Source: Falsiroseomonas sp050563545 (lineage in GTDB: Bacteria > Pseudomonadota > Alphaproteobacteria > Acetobacterales > Acetobacteraceae). From it: 64,000 nucleotides of DNA. A program made the position numbers and the translations under genes. The stretch spans positions 115,811 through 179,810 of the forward strand of contig NZ_JBNXUM010000015.1 of NCBI RefSeq assembly GCF_050563545.1, given 5' to 3'. Of the stretch, positions 34,637 through 43,700 are shown piece by piece. The notes beneath the pieces are model-generated. The model did no database searches. It had not been told where the DNA came from and saw only the letters and a program-made list of their open reading frames with translations. Numbering within the stretch: position 1 is the first letter of the stretch; each line of letters begins with the position of its first letter.

Positions 34637-35416
34637 ATGTCCTTCGCGACGCTGATGAAGTCCATCCAGGCCGATAGCCTCAAGAACAATGGCGGCTATG
34701 TGCACTACTCACAGAGCATCGAGCCGACGCGTACGCTGATCAACATGCTCCCCTACACCTCGGGCGGCATCTGCAACGCTCTGTCGGCGAAGTGGATCGA
34801 GCAGCACGCGAATGGCGGCAGCCTGTGGAACTGGCTTTTCACGCCGGGCACGACGAACGTGCAGCAGGCGAAGATCGCCAACCTCATGATCAACTTCACG
34901 GAAAGCGTGGTTTCCGGCGCCAGCGACATCGACAAGTCGCAGGGCAACCACGGCATGCGGCAGCGCATCGCGAACCGGATCGTCAACAAGTCCGCCAAGA
35001 AGGCTTTCGCCGGCGGCGATTACCAGGAATTCGTCACCGACAAGTACCTGGCCCTGTATGGCATCCGGCGCCGGCGCGTTGCGCAGGACATCATCTCCGG
35101 CTCCATCGAGAACTGCCTGTCCTACGGGTATGGCCCGAAGACCGCGATCCAGCTCGCCGTTCGCATGGATCCGAAATACATGGTCACGCGCAGCGGCACC
35201 TACGCCATCATCAACATCCTCGGCAAAGCCGGCGGGCACGCCATGGCCGCCTGGGTCGGAGAGGACGTTGCGTTCTTCGACCCCAACTTCGGCGAGTTCT
35301 ATTTTCCAAAGAATGCCGACTTCCAGAAATTCTTCCCGACTTTCTGGCGCAAGAGCGGCTACGAAAGCTCGTTCGACCGCTTCTGCTTCTTCCTCTACGC
35401 CAAGGCGGTAAACTGA
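34637..35416 (+). CDS. YopT/AvrPphB-like cysteine protease (peptidase C58 type), candidate T6SS effector
   Basis: A 259-residue protein with the catalytic triad of the C58 (YopT/AvrPphB) family in the right order: Cys46 in SGGICNALSAKWI, His201 in GGHAMAAWVGED and Asp215 in FFDPNFGEFYF. The two block motifs around Cys (GG-C-xx-L-xx-KW) and Asp (FFDPNFGEF) are the recognised family signatures. YopT cleaves prenylated Rho GTPases and AvrPphB cleaves a host kinase; the target here is unknown. There is no signal peptide, as expected for T6SS cargo. The ATG at 34637 has GAGGAG eight bases upstream. It follows hcp on the same strand, is visibly richer in A/T than its neighbours (35281-35340 is 29 G/C in 60), and has no immunity-like gene beside it. 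Confidence 0.82.
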   Translation: MSFATLMKSIQADSLKNNGGYVHYSQSIEPTRTLINMLPYTSGGICNALSAKWIEQHANGGSLWNWLFTPGTTNVQQAKIANLMINFTESVVSGASDIDKSQGNHGMRQRIANRIVNKSAKKAFAGGDYQEFVTDKYLALYGIRRRRVAQDIISGSIENCLSYGYGPKTAIQLAVRMDPKYMVTRSGTYAIINILGKAGGHAMAAWVGEDVAFFDPNFGEFYFPKNADFQKFFPTFWRKSGYESSFDRFCFFLYAKAVN

Positions 35417-35426
35417 CCGTCACGCC

Positions 35427-35452
35427 TCCGGACCGGCTTGCGCCGGTCCGGA
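35427..35452. terminator. Hairpin between convergent effector and kinase genes
   Basis: TCCGGACCGGC (35427-35437) pairs perfectly with GCCGGTCCGGA (35442-35452) around TTGC. It starts 10 bases after the effector stop and ends four bases before the stop of the opposing kinase gene, so it could end both transcripts. There is no T run on either side. Confidence 0.65.
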
Positions 35453-35456
35453 CGGC

Positions 35457-37676
35457 CTACCTTGCGACCGTCTCCAGCACCCACGCATCGGACGCCAGCC
35501 GCCCGCCGCGGCGCCGCGCGTTGTCCAGCGCCGTCCGCAGGTCGCGCAGGTAGGCCGCGATATCCTCGTCGTCCGGCCTCGGCTTCTCGAACAGCGGCAC
35601 CGACGACGCCACGGCGATGATCATGTCGGTGCCATAGGGCGCGCCGACCGCCCAGGCCGGCCCGCCGATCGCGGGATCGCCAAGCCGGAGCGCCGCGCCG
35701 GCCGGCAGGAGCCGCGAGGGATCCGTCGGCGTGGGATGGAGATGCGCCAGCGTCCCGTCATGCACGAGGAACGAGACGTAGACATAGGATGGGAAATCCG
35801 GCGTGTTGACGACCGGCGTGATCAGCTCGCCGTCGCGCAGCCTGGTGGCGTTCCCTGCCAGCGCGACGGATAGCGGCGCGACCGTGCCGAAGGCCTGGGC
35901 GGCCGGGCGCAGCACGTCGAGCGCATTGCAGTACGGGCCTTCGAAGCTGTTCACCCGCCAGTCCCGCTGCAGGCCGGAGGCCGCGCCCTGCACCGCTTCG
36001 CGCAGCGCGGCGTCCGGCGCGCCACGCCCGACCACACCCCGCAGCGTCACCCGGTCGGTGCTGGTGGTGCCCGAAACCAGCGAGCAGGAGACGCGCGGGA
36101 GTGCCGCCGAAAGCGCGTTGCGCGCAGACGCTGCCGAGGGCAGCGCCGCCGGCTGGGCGGGCTGCGGCGCCGGAGGCGGCACGGGCGTCGGGCCGAGGGC
36201 GATCTGCGGCTGCGCCGCGGGCGCCTGCGGCTGCGGCACGGGCGGCGCGACGGGGGCCTGCTGCGGCTGTGCGAAGGGCGTCGGCGGCAGGGGCGGCTGC
36301 GCCGGTGGCAGGGCCGTGGCGACGGGGCCCGGCGCCGGTGCCTGGACAGGCGCCTGGACGGGCGCCGCAGGCTGCACCGAAAGGGTTGGCGGCGGCAGGA
36401 CCGGGGCGGCGGGCTGTGCCGGCGGCCCGACCGGTTGCGCCATTGCAGTGGGCGCGGGTGCTGCGGGCTGAACCGGGACGGTCGGGGGCGTGACGGCAGG
36501 CGTCGGTGCGGCAGGCTGCACGGGCAGGGGCGGCGCCACCGTCGCGGGTACGGGGGGTGAGGTGGGCGGCAGCGTGACCGCCGCCTGCGGCGCGGGCGCG
36601 GGCGGCGCCTGCGCAGCGGGCGGAACGGGCGGCTCGCCGCGTCCGAGCAGGAAGAAGGCGCCGCCGCCCGCCGCGGCGAGCACCAGGCCGACACCGGCGG
36701 CGATCGCCGCAACCGGCGCCCCCTTCTTCGCCGCCGGGGCCGATGCCCTCGGCGCCGGCGGCGGCGGAGCAGGCGCGGCCGAGCGCGGCGCCGCCACCAT
36801 CGTGGCCTCGGTGTCCTCCATCTGCCGCGTCGGGACGGCCGCCGCGCCGGACGGCGCGGCGATCGCGGCGCGCAGCGCCTGGGCGAAGGCGTCGGCGCTT
36901 TGCCAGCGGCCTTCCGGGCGCTTGGCCATGGCGCGCGCCACCACGGCATCGAGCGCGGGCGGCGCCGTCACCGAAAGCTCCGACGGCCGCGGCGGGTCGG
37001 TGTGCAGCGCCTTGTGCATGATCGCGGTCATGCCGCCCTCGAAGGGGCGCTCGCCGGTCAGCAGCTGATAGAGCAGCACGCCCGTGGAGTAGATGTCGGT
37101 GCGCGCATCCACGGTCTGGCCCATGAACTGCTCGGGCGACATGTAGGCCGGCGTGCCCATTACCGTGCCGGCCTGGGTCATGGAGCTGCTCTCGATGCGC
37201 GCGATGCCGAAATCCGCGATCTTCGCCCGACCCTCGGAGGTGATCATGACGTTGGCGGGCTTGATGTCGCGATGGACGATGCCGCGCGCATGGCTGAAGG
37301 ACAGCCCGGTCAGGACGTCGTCCATCACCCGCGCGACCTCGGGCAGCGCCATGCGCTGCTGCTTCTCGATCAGCGACTTCAGCGTCGGGCCGTCCACGAA
37401 CTCCATCACGATGTAGGCGATGCCGTCGGCCTCGCCGTAGTCGTAGACGCCGACGATGTTGGGGTGCGTCAGCCGCCCGGCCGCCTGCGCCTCGCGCCGG
37501 AAGCGGGCGAGCTCTTCCATCGCCTCCTCGTCGGAGGGGTCGGGGATCTTCACCGTCTTGATCGCGACGCGGCGGGCGATGATCGGATCCCAGCCGTCAT
37601 AGACGACGCCCATGGCCCCGCGCCCGAGCGTGCCGCGCAGTTCGTACTTGCCGAGCCGGCCGGTAGGCTCCGTCAC
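35457..37676 (-). CDS. Membrane Ser/Thr protein kinase with proline-rich linker
   Basis: A 739-residue Hanks-type kinase. The kinase domain (10-272) is complete: glycine loop GRGAMG 18-23, Lys40 in VAIK, HRDIKPANV with Asp137, DFG at 155-157, and MSPEQ. One membrane segment (about 320-345, VAAIAAGVGLVLAAAGGGAF) follows, then about 180 residues of Pro/Ala/Gln-rich linker and a C-terminal extracytoplasmic domain (about 540-739) with YVYVSFLVHDGTLAHLHP and SVPLFEKPRPDD, like the DUF4384 domains of other bacterial kinases. T6SS clusters often carry such a kinase (PpkA), which phosphorylates Fha to start assembly, and a TagH/Fha gene is present. But it is oriented with, and 58 bases after, the CHAT gene. 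No PppA phosphatase is in view. Confidence 0.9.
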   Translation of the reverse strand: MTEPTGRLGKYELRGTLGRGAMGVVYDGWDPIIARRVAIKTVKIPDPSDEEAMEELARFRREAQAAGRLTHPNIVGVYDYGEADGIAYIVMEFVDGPTLKSLIEKQQRMALPEVARVMDDVLTGLSFSHARGIVHRDIKPANVMITSEGRAKIADFGIARIESSSMTQAGTVMGTPAYMSPEQFMGQTVDARTDIYSTGVLLYQLLTGERPFEGGMTAIMHKALHTDPPRPSELSVTAPPALDAVVARAMAKRPEGRWQSADAFAQALRAAIAAPSGAAAVPTRQMEDTEATMVAAPRSAAPAPPPPAPRASAPAAKKGAPVAAIAAGVGLVLAAAGGGAFFLLGRGEPPVPPAAQAPPAPAPQAAVTLPPTSPPVPATVAPPLPVQPAAPTPAVTPPTVPVQPAAPAPTAMAQPVGPPAQPAAPVLPPPTLSVQPAAPVQAPVQAPAPGPVATALPPAQPPLPPTPFAQPQQAPVAPPVPQPQAPAAQPQIALGPTPVPPPAPQPAQPAALPSAASARNALSAALPRVSCSLVSGTTSTDRVTLRGVVGRGAPDAALREAVQGAASGLQRDWRVNSFEGPYCNALDVLRPAAQAFGTVAPLSVALAGNATRLRDGELITPVVNTPDFPSYVYVSFLVHDGTLAHLHPTPTDPSRLLPAGAALRLGDPAIGGPAWAVGAPYGTDMIIAVASSVPLFEKPRPDDEDIAAYLRDLRTALDNARRRGGRLASDAWVLETVAR

Positions 37677-37734
37677 GCCAATCCCCCTGCGCCGCCGATC
37701 ACCAAGCCTCCGCCGCCGGCGCAGGCCGGGCTGA

Positions 37735-40700
37735 TCATAGGCGAGCAGCGACCTGCGAAACAGGGGCGGCCGCGCCGCCTTCGCCGATCACCGCGAAGGG
37801 CGCCCAGAAGAAGGGATGCGCGACCTCGACCGGCAGCCCGCGCCCCGCGTCGTCCAGCACCGAAAGCTGTGCCGCGCGCAGCGAAGCGGCGATGCCGAGG
37901 CCCTGGGTGCGCTCCGCCAGCGTCTTGGCGACGAGGAAGGCGGCCATGCGGTCGTCCACCGCCCAGTGCGTGACGAGCAGCGCGCGGGCCCCGGCATAGA
38001 AGAAGGACCGCGCCAGGCCCGACAGGCTCTCGCCCGCCGTGGTGCCGCCCGGCCCGCCCGAGTTGCAGGCCGAGAGGATGACGAGATCGGCGTCGAGGTC
38101 GAGCCCGGCGACCGCCGAGGCCGGCAGCATCGCCCCCGCGGCGTCGGCCGCGTTCGGCGCAGTCGAGGTCAGGATCGCCGGCTCCGGCTGGCAGGCGAGC
38201 TCGGCCGGCAGCACGGCATGGGTCGCGAAATGCAGCACCCGGTAGTCCTTCAGCGCGCTGCGCCGCACCGCATCGGCGGTGAAGGCCGCGCCGAGGAGCG
38301 TGTCGCCCTGCCGGGCATTCAGGATCTGCCGCGCCGCGTCCAGCTCGCGCGTGGCGAAGGGCAGGGGGGGCAGCCCGGCAAAGAGCGCGGCGCTCTCGGT
38401 GCAGGCCTGGCCAGGGAAGCTGCGCGCGGCCTGGGCCCGGCTCGGCGGCCGGAAGTCGCCGAAGCCGAACCAGGGCCGCGCGGCGCGCGAGGGCCCGAGC
38501 CGGCGCAGCCCCACGAAATTGGCCGCCGCCGGCACATGGGCGATGGCCAGCCGGCGGACCAGGAAGGGCGCCTCGGCCAGGCGCTGCGGATCGCCAGGCC
38601 CGCTCAGCAGAAGCTCGAAGGGCAGGGCGAGCAGGGGGCCCGAGGGCGCGACGGACAGCGCCGTCGCGCCATCCAGCGCCGACCCCAGGGCGCCGAGCGT
38701 CGCGGCGTAGATTTCCTGCGCGCCGGCGGTGTCGAAGGTCGGCAGGCCGGGACCGGTGCGTTCGATGCTGGCGCGCACCCGGCGGACCAGCTGCGCCATC
38801 CGCGCCTCGCCGCCGGCGACCGGCGCGGCGGCGATGCGACCGTCGCGCAGCACGAAGGTCCAGCCGCCCTCGCCGGTCAGCACGATCGCCGCGAAGGCCT
38901 CGTTCGGGCGGAGCGCGGCCAGAACCTCGCGCGCGTTCACCGCCTGCTGCACCAGCTGGCCGTATTGCGGCGCGGCGGCCTGCAGCGCGTCGTCGGCCTC
39001 CGACAGGCCGGCCCGCGCTGCCTCGATCCGGCCGTCCAGCGCGTCCGCCGCGCCCGTGCGGCCTTCGGCGACCAGCGTGTCGCGCTCCCGCAGCAGGTCC
39101 GCCAGGCGGTTCTGGGCGTCCTGGTAGCGGCGGATGGAATCGCCCGCCGCCGGGTTGCGCCCGGCATCGGCCAGCCGGACCGTCGCCTGGTCGATCTGCC
39201 TCGCCGTCACGCCGGACTGGGCGAGCTGCGCGGCGCCGAACATCTCGGCCAGCAGTTCCTGCGCGCCGGAGGGGCTGCGCCGCGCCTCGGCATGCCAGGC
39301 CGCCAGGCAGGGCTGCAACAGCGCGCCGTCGATGCCGGACCGCAGCGCCGTCAGCACCCCGACCGCGTTGCGGCAGGCCGCGATCACCTCGGCGGTCCGG
39401 CCGAGCCGGGCGAGGGTCTGGGCGCGCAGCAGCTCCGTGCGCGCCACCGGGCGCGTGTTGGGCACGCCGCGGGCGAAGGTCGCGGCCGCGACGGTGAGGC
39501 CCTCGGCCGCCTCCGAATGCGCGCCGCGCTCGGAGAAGGCGATCGCCTCGCTCCGGGCCAGGCGGGCCGACACGACGGGCAGCGCGACGCGGTTCCCGCG
39601 CGCGAGCAGGCTGGCGGAGCGCAGCGCCTCCTCGGCTTCCTCCGGCCGGTTCGCCCCGCGCAGCGCCAGCGCGCGATAGCGCCGCACCTCGATCAGGCCG
39701 AGCAGCGCGGAGCGCGTCTGCGGGCTGGTCAGCAGGTCGCCCGCGGCCAGCACGTCCTGCCCGCGCGGGCTCGGCCGCGCCTGAAGGACCGAGGCCGGCA
39801 GCATCCGCGCATAGTCATCTGCCGCGCGGTCCAGCTGCGCCAGGCTCTCCGCGTCCTTGCCCTGGTTCAGCAGGTGCAGGCCGCGGTAATGCGCGAGCCG
39901 CGCGGGCAGCATCTCGTCGGCGCCGCGGCGGCGGCCCAGCGCCTCGGCGCGTTCGAGCGACGCCTCGGCGGCGGGGAAGCGGCCCTGGTTCGACTGCTGG
40001 AGCGAGAGCAGCAGCAGCGTCGTCGCCAGTGCCGGGTTGTCGGCGCCGAGCGCGCGTTCCTGCAGGCCGAGGGCGGCGCGATAGGCGGTCTCGGCCGCGG
40101 CCGCGTTCTCCGCCTGGTTCGCGCGGCTGCCCGCCGCCATCAGCCCTTCGTAGTTGCCGATATCGTTGGAGCCGAAGGCACGCGCGGCGAGACGGTCGGC
40201 CAGCAGCTGCTCCGCGCCGGAGGAGGACGAGGCCACGGCGGCGTCGGCCCGCGCGCGGCCCGTCGAGATGCCGATCGTGCGCTCGATCGCGGGAAGGGAG
40301 GGCAGCACGCCGTCGGCCAGCCAGGCCGTGCCGCCGACCGAGGCGGCGAGAGCGAGGTGCGGCCAGCCGCCGGCGCGTCGCGTGCATTCCAGCAGCAGAG
40401 CGGGCTCGCCGTTCAGGATGGTCGTGGAGCGCGGCGCGCCGCAGGCGAAGCGGCCGTCGAGCGCGGTGCGCCACGGGCTCGCCGTGGCAAGCGTCTGCAG
40501 TTCCGCAGGGCCCGCCGGCCCGCCCGGGCGCACCCGCGCGCTTGCCTGGGTCCAGGTGCCGCAGAAGATCTCCGAAGCGCCGTCGCCGCCGCGCTGCCGC
40601 GTGCAGGCCTCGCCGACCGTGTTGTTGCCGACGGGCTCGCCCTCGGCCCCGGCGAGGCCGCCGACATAGACCGAGGCCGGCGGCGTCTGGCACGCCGCGA

Positions 40701-40737
40701 GGCCAAGCAGCAGCAGGACCGGCAGAAGCCTGCGCAT
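37735..40737 (-). CDS. TPR-CHAT lipoprotein (caspase-like protease domain)
   Basis: A 1000-residue lipoprotein: MRRLLPVLLLLGLAACQTPP has a lipobox with Cys16 followed by Gln, which would favour the outer membrane. After an N-terminal region of unknown fold come TPR-like helices (around 200-500, for example FPAAEASLERAEALGRR and ARLAHYRGLHLLNQGKDAES), a coiled stretch, and a C-terminal CHAT domain (about 680-1000). The caspase-type dyad is visible as His840 in HFATHAV and Cys891 in LSACNSGG. CHAT domains are clan CD proteases related to separase/caspase; most known ones (for example the Craspase subunit) act in the cytoplasm, so a lipidated one is unusual. It starts four bases after the TpsA stop, so the two are surely co-transcribed. 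Confidence 0.88.
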   Translation of the reverse strand: MRRLLPVLLLLGLAACQTPPASVYVGGLAGAEGEPVGNNTVGEACTRQRGGDGASEIFCGTWTQASARVRPGGPAGPAELQTLATASPWRTALDGRFACGAPRSTTILNGEPALLLECTRRAGGWPHLALAASVGGTAWLADGVLPSLPAIERTIGISTGRARADAAVASSSSGAEQLLADRLAARAFGSNDIGNYEGLMAAGSRANQAENAAAAETAYRAALGLQERALGADNPALATTLLLLSLQQSNQGRFPAAEASLERAEALGRRRGADEMLPARLAHYRGLHLLNQGKDAESLAQLDRAADDYARMLPASVLQARPSPRGQDVLAAGDLLTSPQTRSALLGLIEVRRYRALALRGANRPEEAEEALRSASLLARGNRVALPVVSARLARSEAIAFSERGAHSEAAEGLTVAAATFARGVPNTRPVARTELLRAQTLARLGRTAEVIAACRNAVGVLTALRSGIDGALLQPCLAAWHAEARRSPSGAQELLAEMFGAAQLAQSGVTARQIDQATVRLADAGRNPAAGDSIRRYQDAQNRLADLLRERDTLVAEGRTGAADALDGRIEAARAGLSEADDALQAAAPQYGQLVQQAVNAREVLAALRPNEAFAAIVLTGEGGWTFVLRDGRIAAAPVAGGEARMAQLVRRVRASIERTGPGLPTFDTAGAQEIYAATLGALGSALDGATALSVAPSGPLLALPFELLLSGPGDPQRLAEAPFLVRRLAIAHVPAAANFVGLRRLGPSRAARPWFGFGDFRPPSRAQAARSFPGQACTESAALFAGLPPLPFATRELDAARQILNARQGDTLLGAAFTADAVRRSALKDYRVLHFATHAVLPAELACQPEPAILTSTAPNAADAAGAMLPASAVAGLDLDADLVILSACNSGGPGGTTAGESLSGLARSFFYAGARALLVTHWAVDDRMAAFLVAKTLAERTQGLGIAASLRAAQLSVLDDAGRGLPVEVAHPFFWAPFAVIGEGGAAAPVSQVAARL

Positions 40738-40741
40738 CGCG

Positions 40742-43700
40742 TCAGAAATCCTTCTCGGCGACGTTGGGGACGAAGGTGTCCGCGTCGTCGCGGTCCTCCT
40801 GCGCCACGATCGTGGTCAGCGCGGCGAGCGGGTTCGTGCTGACCGGCAGCGTGACGACGATCTGCACGCAGTTCACCGAAGCGAGCGGGCAGTCGTTGAT
40901 CCGGTACTCCGAGGAGGCGCGCGGGCCGAGCCCGGCGACCGAGGCGGCCGACTGCCCGGCGAAGCCGCGCACCGTGCCGCGCAGCTCCGTTCCGCCGCCG
41001 CCGCCCAGCACGGTGAGGTTGCGGATCTCGATGTTGGCGGTTGCCCGCCCGCCGGTGCCGAGGTCGAGCGTCACGTCGGCCTGCGGCGCCTTCAGCTGGC
41101 CGATGGTTATCGTCCCGCCGCTCGTCGGCAGCCGCAGCGCCAGCGTCGCATTCGGCGTGCCGAGCGGCGTGACGTTGATGGCCTGGGCCGTCAGGGGGCC
41201 GCTGCCGGTCTCGAGCACGGCGCCGGGCGTGCCGGGGATCGGCTCGGGCAGGCGGGGCACGAAGACGATGCCCGGCGGCTTCTCGACATAGGTCACGCCG
41301 CCCGTCGCGATGTTGATGCTCGACATCGTCAGCGGGCCGGCGGCGTAGAGGATGATGGAGGGCGCGGAGAAGCCGCCCTGCAGCACCATGCCGCCGGTCG
41401 TCGTCTCGACGTCGAGGATCCGCCCGGCGGTGACGTCGGAAAGCGTGCCGATCTGCACCGGCGCCCCGGTGATGATGAAGTCCTGCCCGGCGCTGCCCGT
41501 CACCGTGCCGGCGCTGAAGGCGCCGAGGAAGCGCGCGCTGCCGCCGGCCCTGACGGAGAGGGCCGCGGTCGAGAGCGAGCCCGTCGTGGCCTGCGCGATG
41601 TCGCCGCCGGCGACCAGCGTCATCGGGCTGCCCGAGACGAACCCGTTCAGCGTCATGTCGCGGCCGGCCGATAGGTTCAGCCTGCCACCCGACGCCAGCG
41701 TGCCGCTCGCGGCCTGGGAGAGGTCGAGCCCGGCCGCGACGTCGATCGTGCCCGCCGTGACGGAGCCGTTCAGCGCCGCGCTGCCGCCGGTCGACAGCGA
41801 GAGCGGCCCGGACAGGGCGAGGCTCGCGCCCGCGGCCTGCGAGAGGCTGCCGCCGGCGATGGCGGCCGACGCCGCGGCGTTCGCGCCGTCGAGCCGGATG
41901 GCGCCGCCGGCCTGAATGGAGAGCGGCGAGCCGCCGAGCGAGAGGAAGGCGCCCTTGAGCTGCTGGAGATCGCCGCCCGCCTTCAGCGTCGCGCCAGTCG
42001 CCGTGACCCCGCCGTTCAGCGCGATGGCCTGCGCCGCGGTCAGCTCGAGCGCGCCGCCGAGCACGAGGCTCGCGCCGCCGGGCTGCCCGATGGAGCCGCC
42101 GGAATTCACGACCAGGCCGCTGCCTGTGATCGCGCCGTTGAGCGCGACGTCGCCGCCCGCGGCGAGGGTCATCGGCCCGGCGATGGCGAAGCTGCCGGCT
42201 GCGCCGCCGCCCGCCGGCGGCTGGCCGGGCGCGGGCGGCAGCGCGCCGGCGAGCGAGATCGCCCCCCCGGCCGCCAGGCTGGCCGAGGCGGCCCCGACCT
42301 GGCCCGCGAAGAGCACGTCGCCGCCCGCCGAGGCCACGAGATCGCCCGCCGTCGTCAGCGTCCCGCCGACGGTCTGCGCGATGTCGCCGCCGGTCGCCGT
42401 GAGCGACACGGAGCTGCCGGTCAGCGGGACGGCGTCCAGCGACAGCGCGCCGCCGGACGCCAGCGACAGTGCGCCCGACCCGGCCTCGAGCTTGCCGACG
42501 ACGGCGAGGTCCGTGGTGCTCGACAGCGACAGCCCTGCCGTCGCGGTGATCGGGCCGGCCTTGGCGAAGGTGTTGCCGGGCTGCGCGAGCAGGAAGGCGC
42601 CGCCCGCGCTGCCGGTAACGAGCGAACCGGTGCCGCCGGTCACCGTGCCGGCGGTCTGCCGCAGGCTGCCCGCGGCGGTCAGCGTCAGGGCGGAATCCGC
42701 CTGCGTCGTGCCCCAGTTCAGCACCCCGCCGGACAGCACGATATCGCCGCCCCGCGCGGTGAGGAACATGCCCTTGCCTGACGTCGCGGTGCTGCCGCCC
42801 GGGATGGTCAGGGAGCCGTTCGCGCTGATGCTGAGCGTGCCCGTCGCGTTCACCGCGCCGAACAGCGTCAGGTCGGACGCTGAGGCGATGATGATGTCGT
42901 CGCTGGAATTCGCCGTCACGAAGGAGATGACGTTGTACTTCGAGGTCAGCGACGCCTCCTGGCCCGCCTGGATCGTCAGCACGGAGGTGAAGATCGGGGC
43001 GTTCGCGTCCTGCTCGATCGAGCCGGGATTGAGGACCAGGCTCGGCGCCTTCAGGGAGTAGACCGTCGGCACCGGGGAGGTCTGGCCCGCTGCCGGCAGC
43101 AGCCTCAAGGTGCCGGTGAGATCGAGCTGCAGCGTGTCCGCCGCCCTGACGGGCCCGGTGACCGTGAGGTCGCCCTTGTTGGCGAGGACGAAGTTCTTGC
43201 CCGCGGCGAAGGACGCGAGCGTCCCGACCTCGTTGTTGAAGCTGGTCCCGCCGCCCGGTGCGGCGGTCGCGCCGTCCAGCACCGCGCTGACCGCGACGTT
43301 GCCCGTCAGCGTCGCCGCCTTCAGCGTGCCCGTCCCGCCGGCGCTGACCCCGCCCACCGAGGTCAGCGTGAGAGTCGTCCCGGCCGTCACCGTCCCGGGG
43401 ATCTTGATGTCGAAGGGCGCGGGCAGGAGCGGGTCCGGCGCCGCCGTCCCGGTCCTGAGCGTCGCCTGGCCGTTCGTCGCCGTCGCGCTGCCGCTGACGG
43501 TCAGCGTGCCCGCCTCGGCCGTCAGCGACAGGTCGCGGGTCGCCGTCAGCGTGCCGGAGGCGGACAGCGCGCCGGTCGCGGTGGCCCTGATGTCGCGCCC
43601 GGCGCTCGCCGTCCCGGACACCGTGACGCCGACGCCGGTGATCTCCAGGTCCCGCCCGGCGGAGAGACCGGCGCCGAGCGTCGTCGTCGCGCCGCGCAGC

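Noticed and set aside
34637..35416. Transglutaminase or NlpC/P60-type peptidase for the hcp-linked protein
   Set aside because: The spacing Cys46-His201-Asp215 and the FFDPNFGEF block fit C58 better than NlpC/P60 or transglutaminase motifs.
37816..40842. A 1,008-residue open frame opposite the CHAT gene
   Set aside because: Same composition bias; the minus-strand frame has a lipobox, TPRs and the CHAT dyad.
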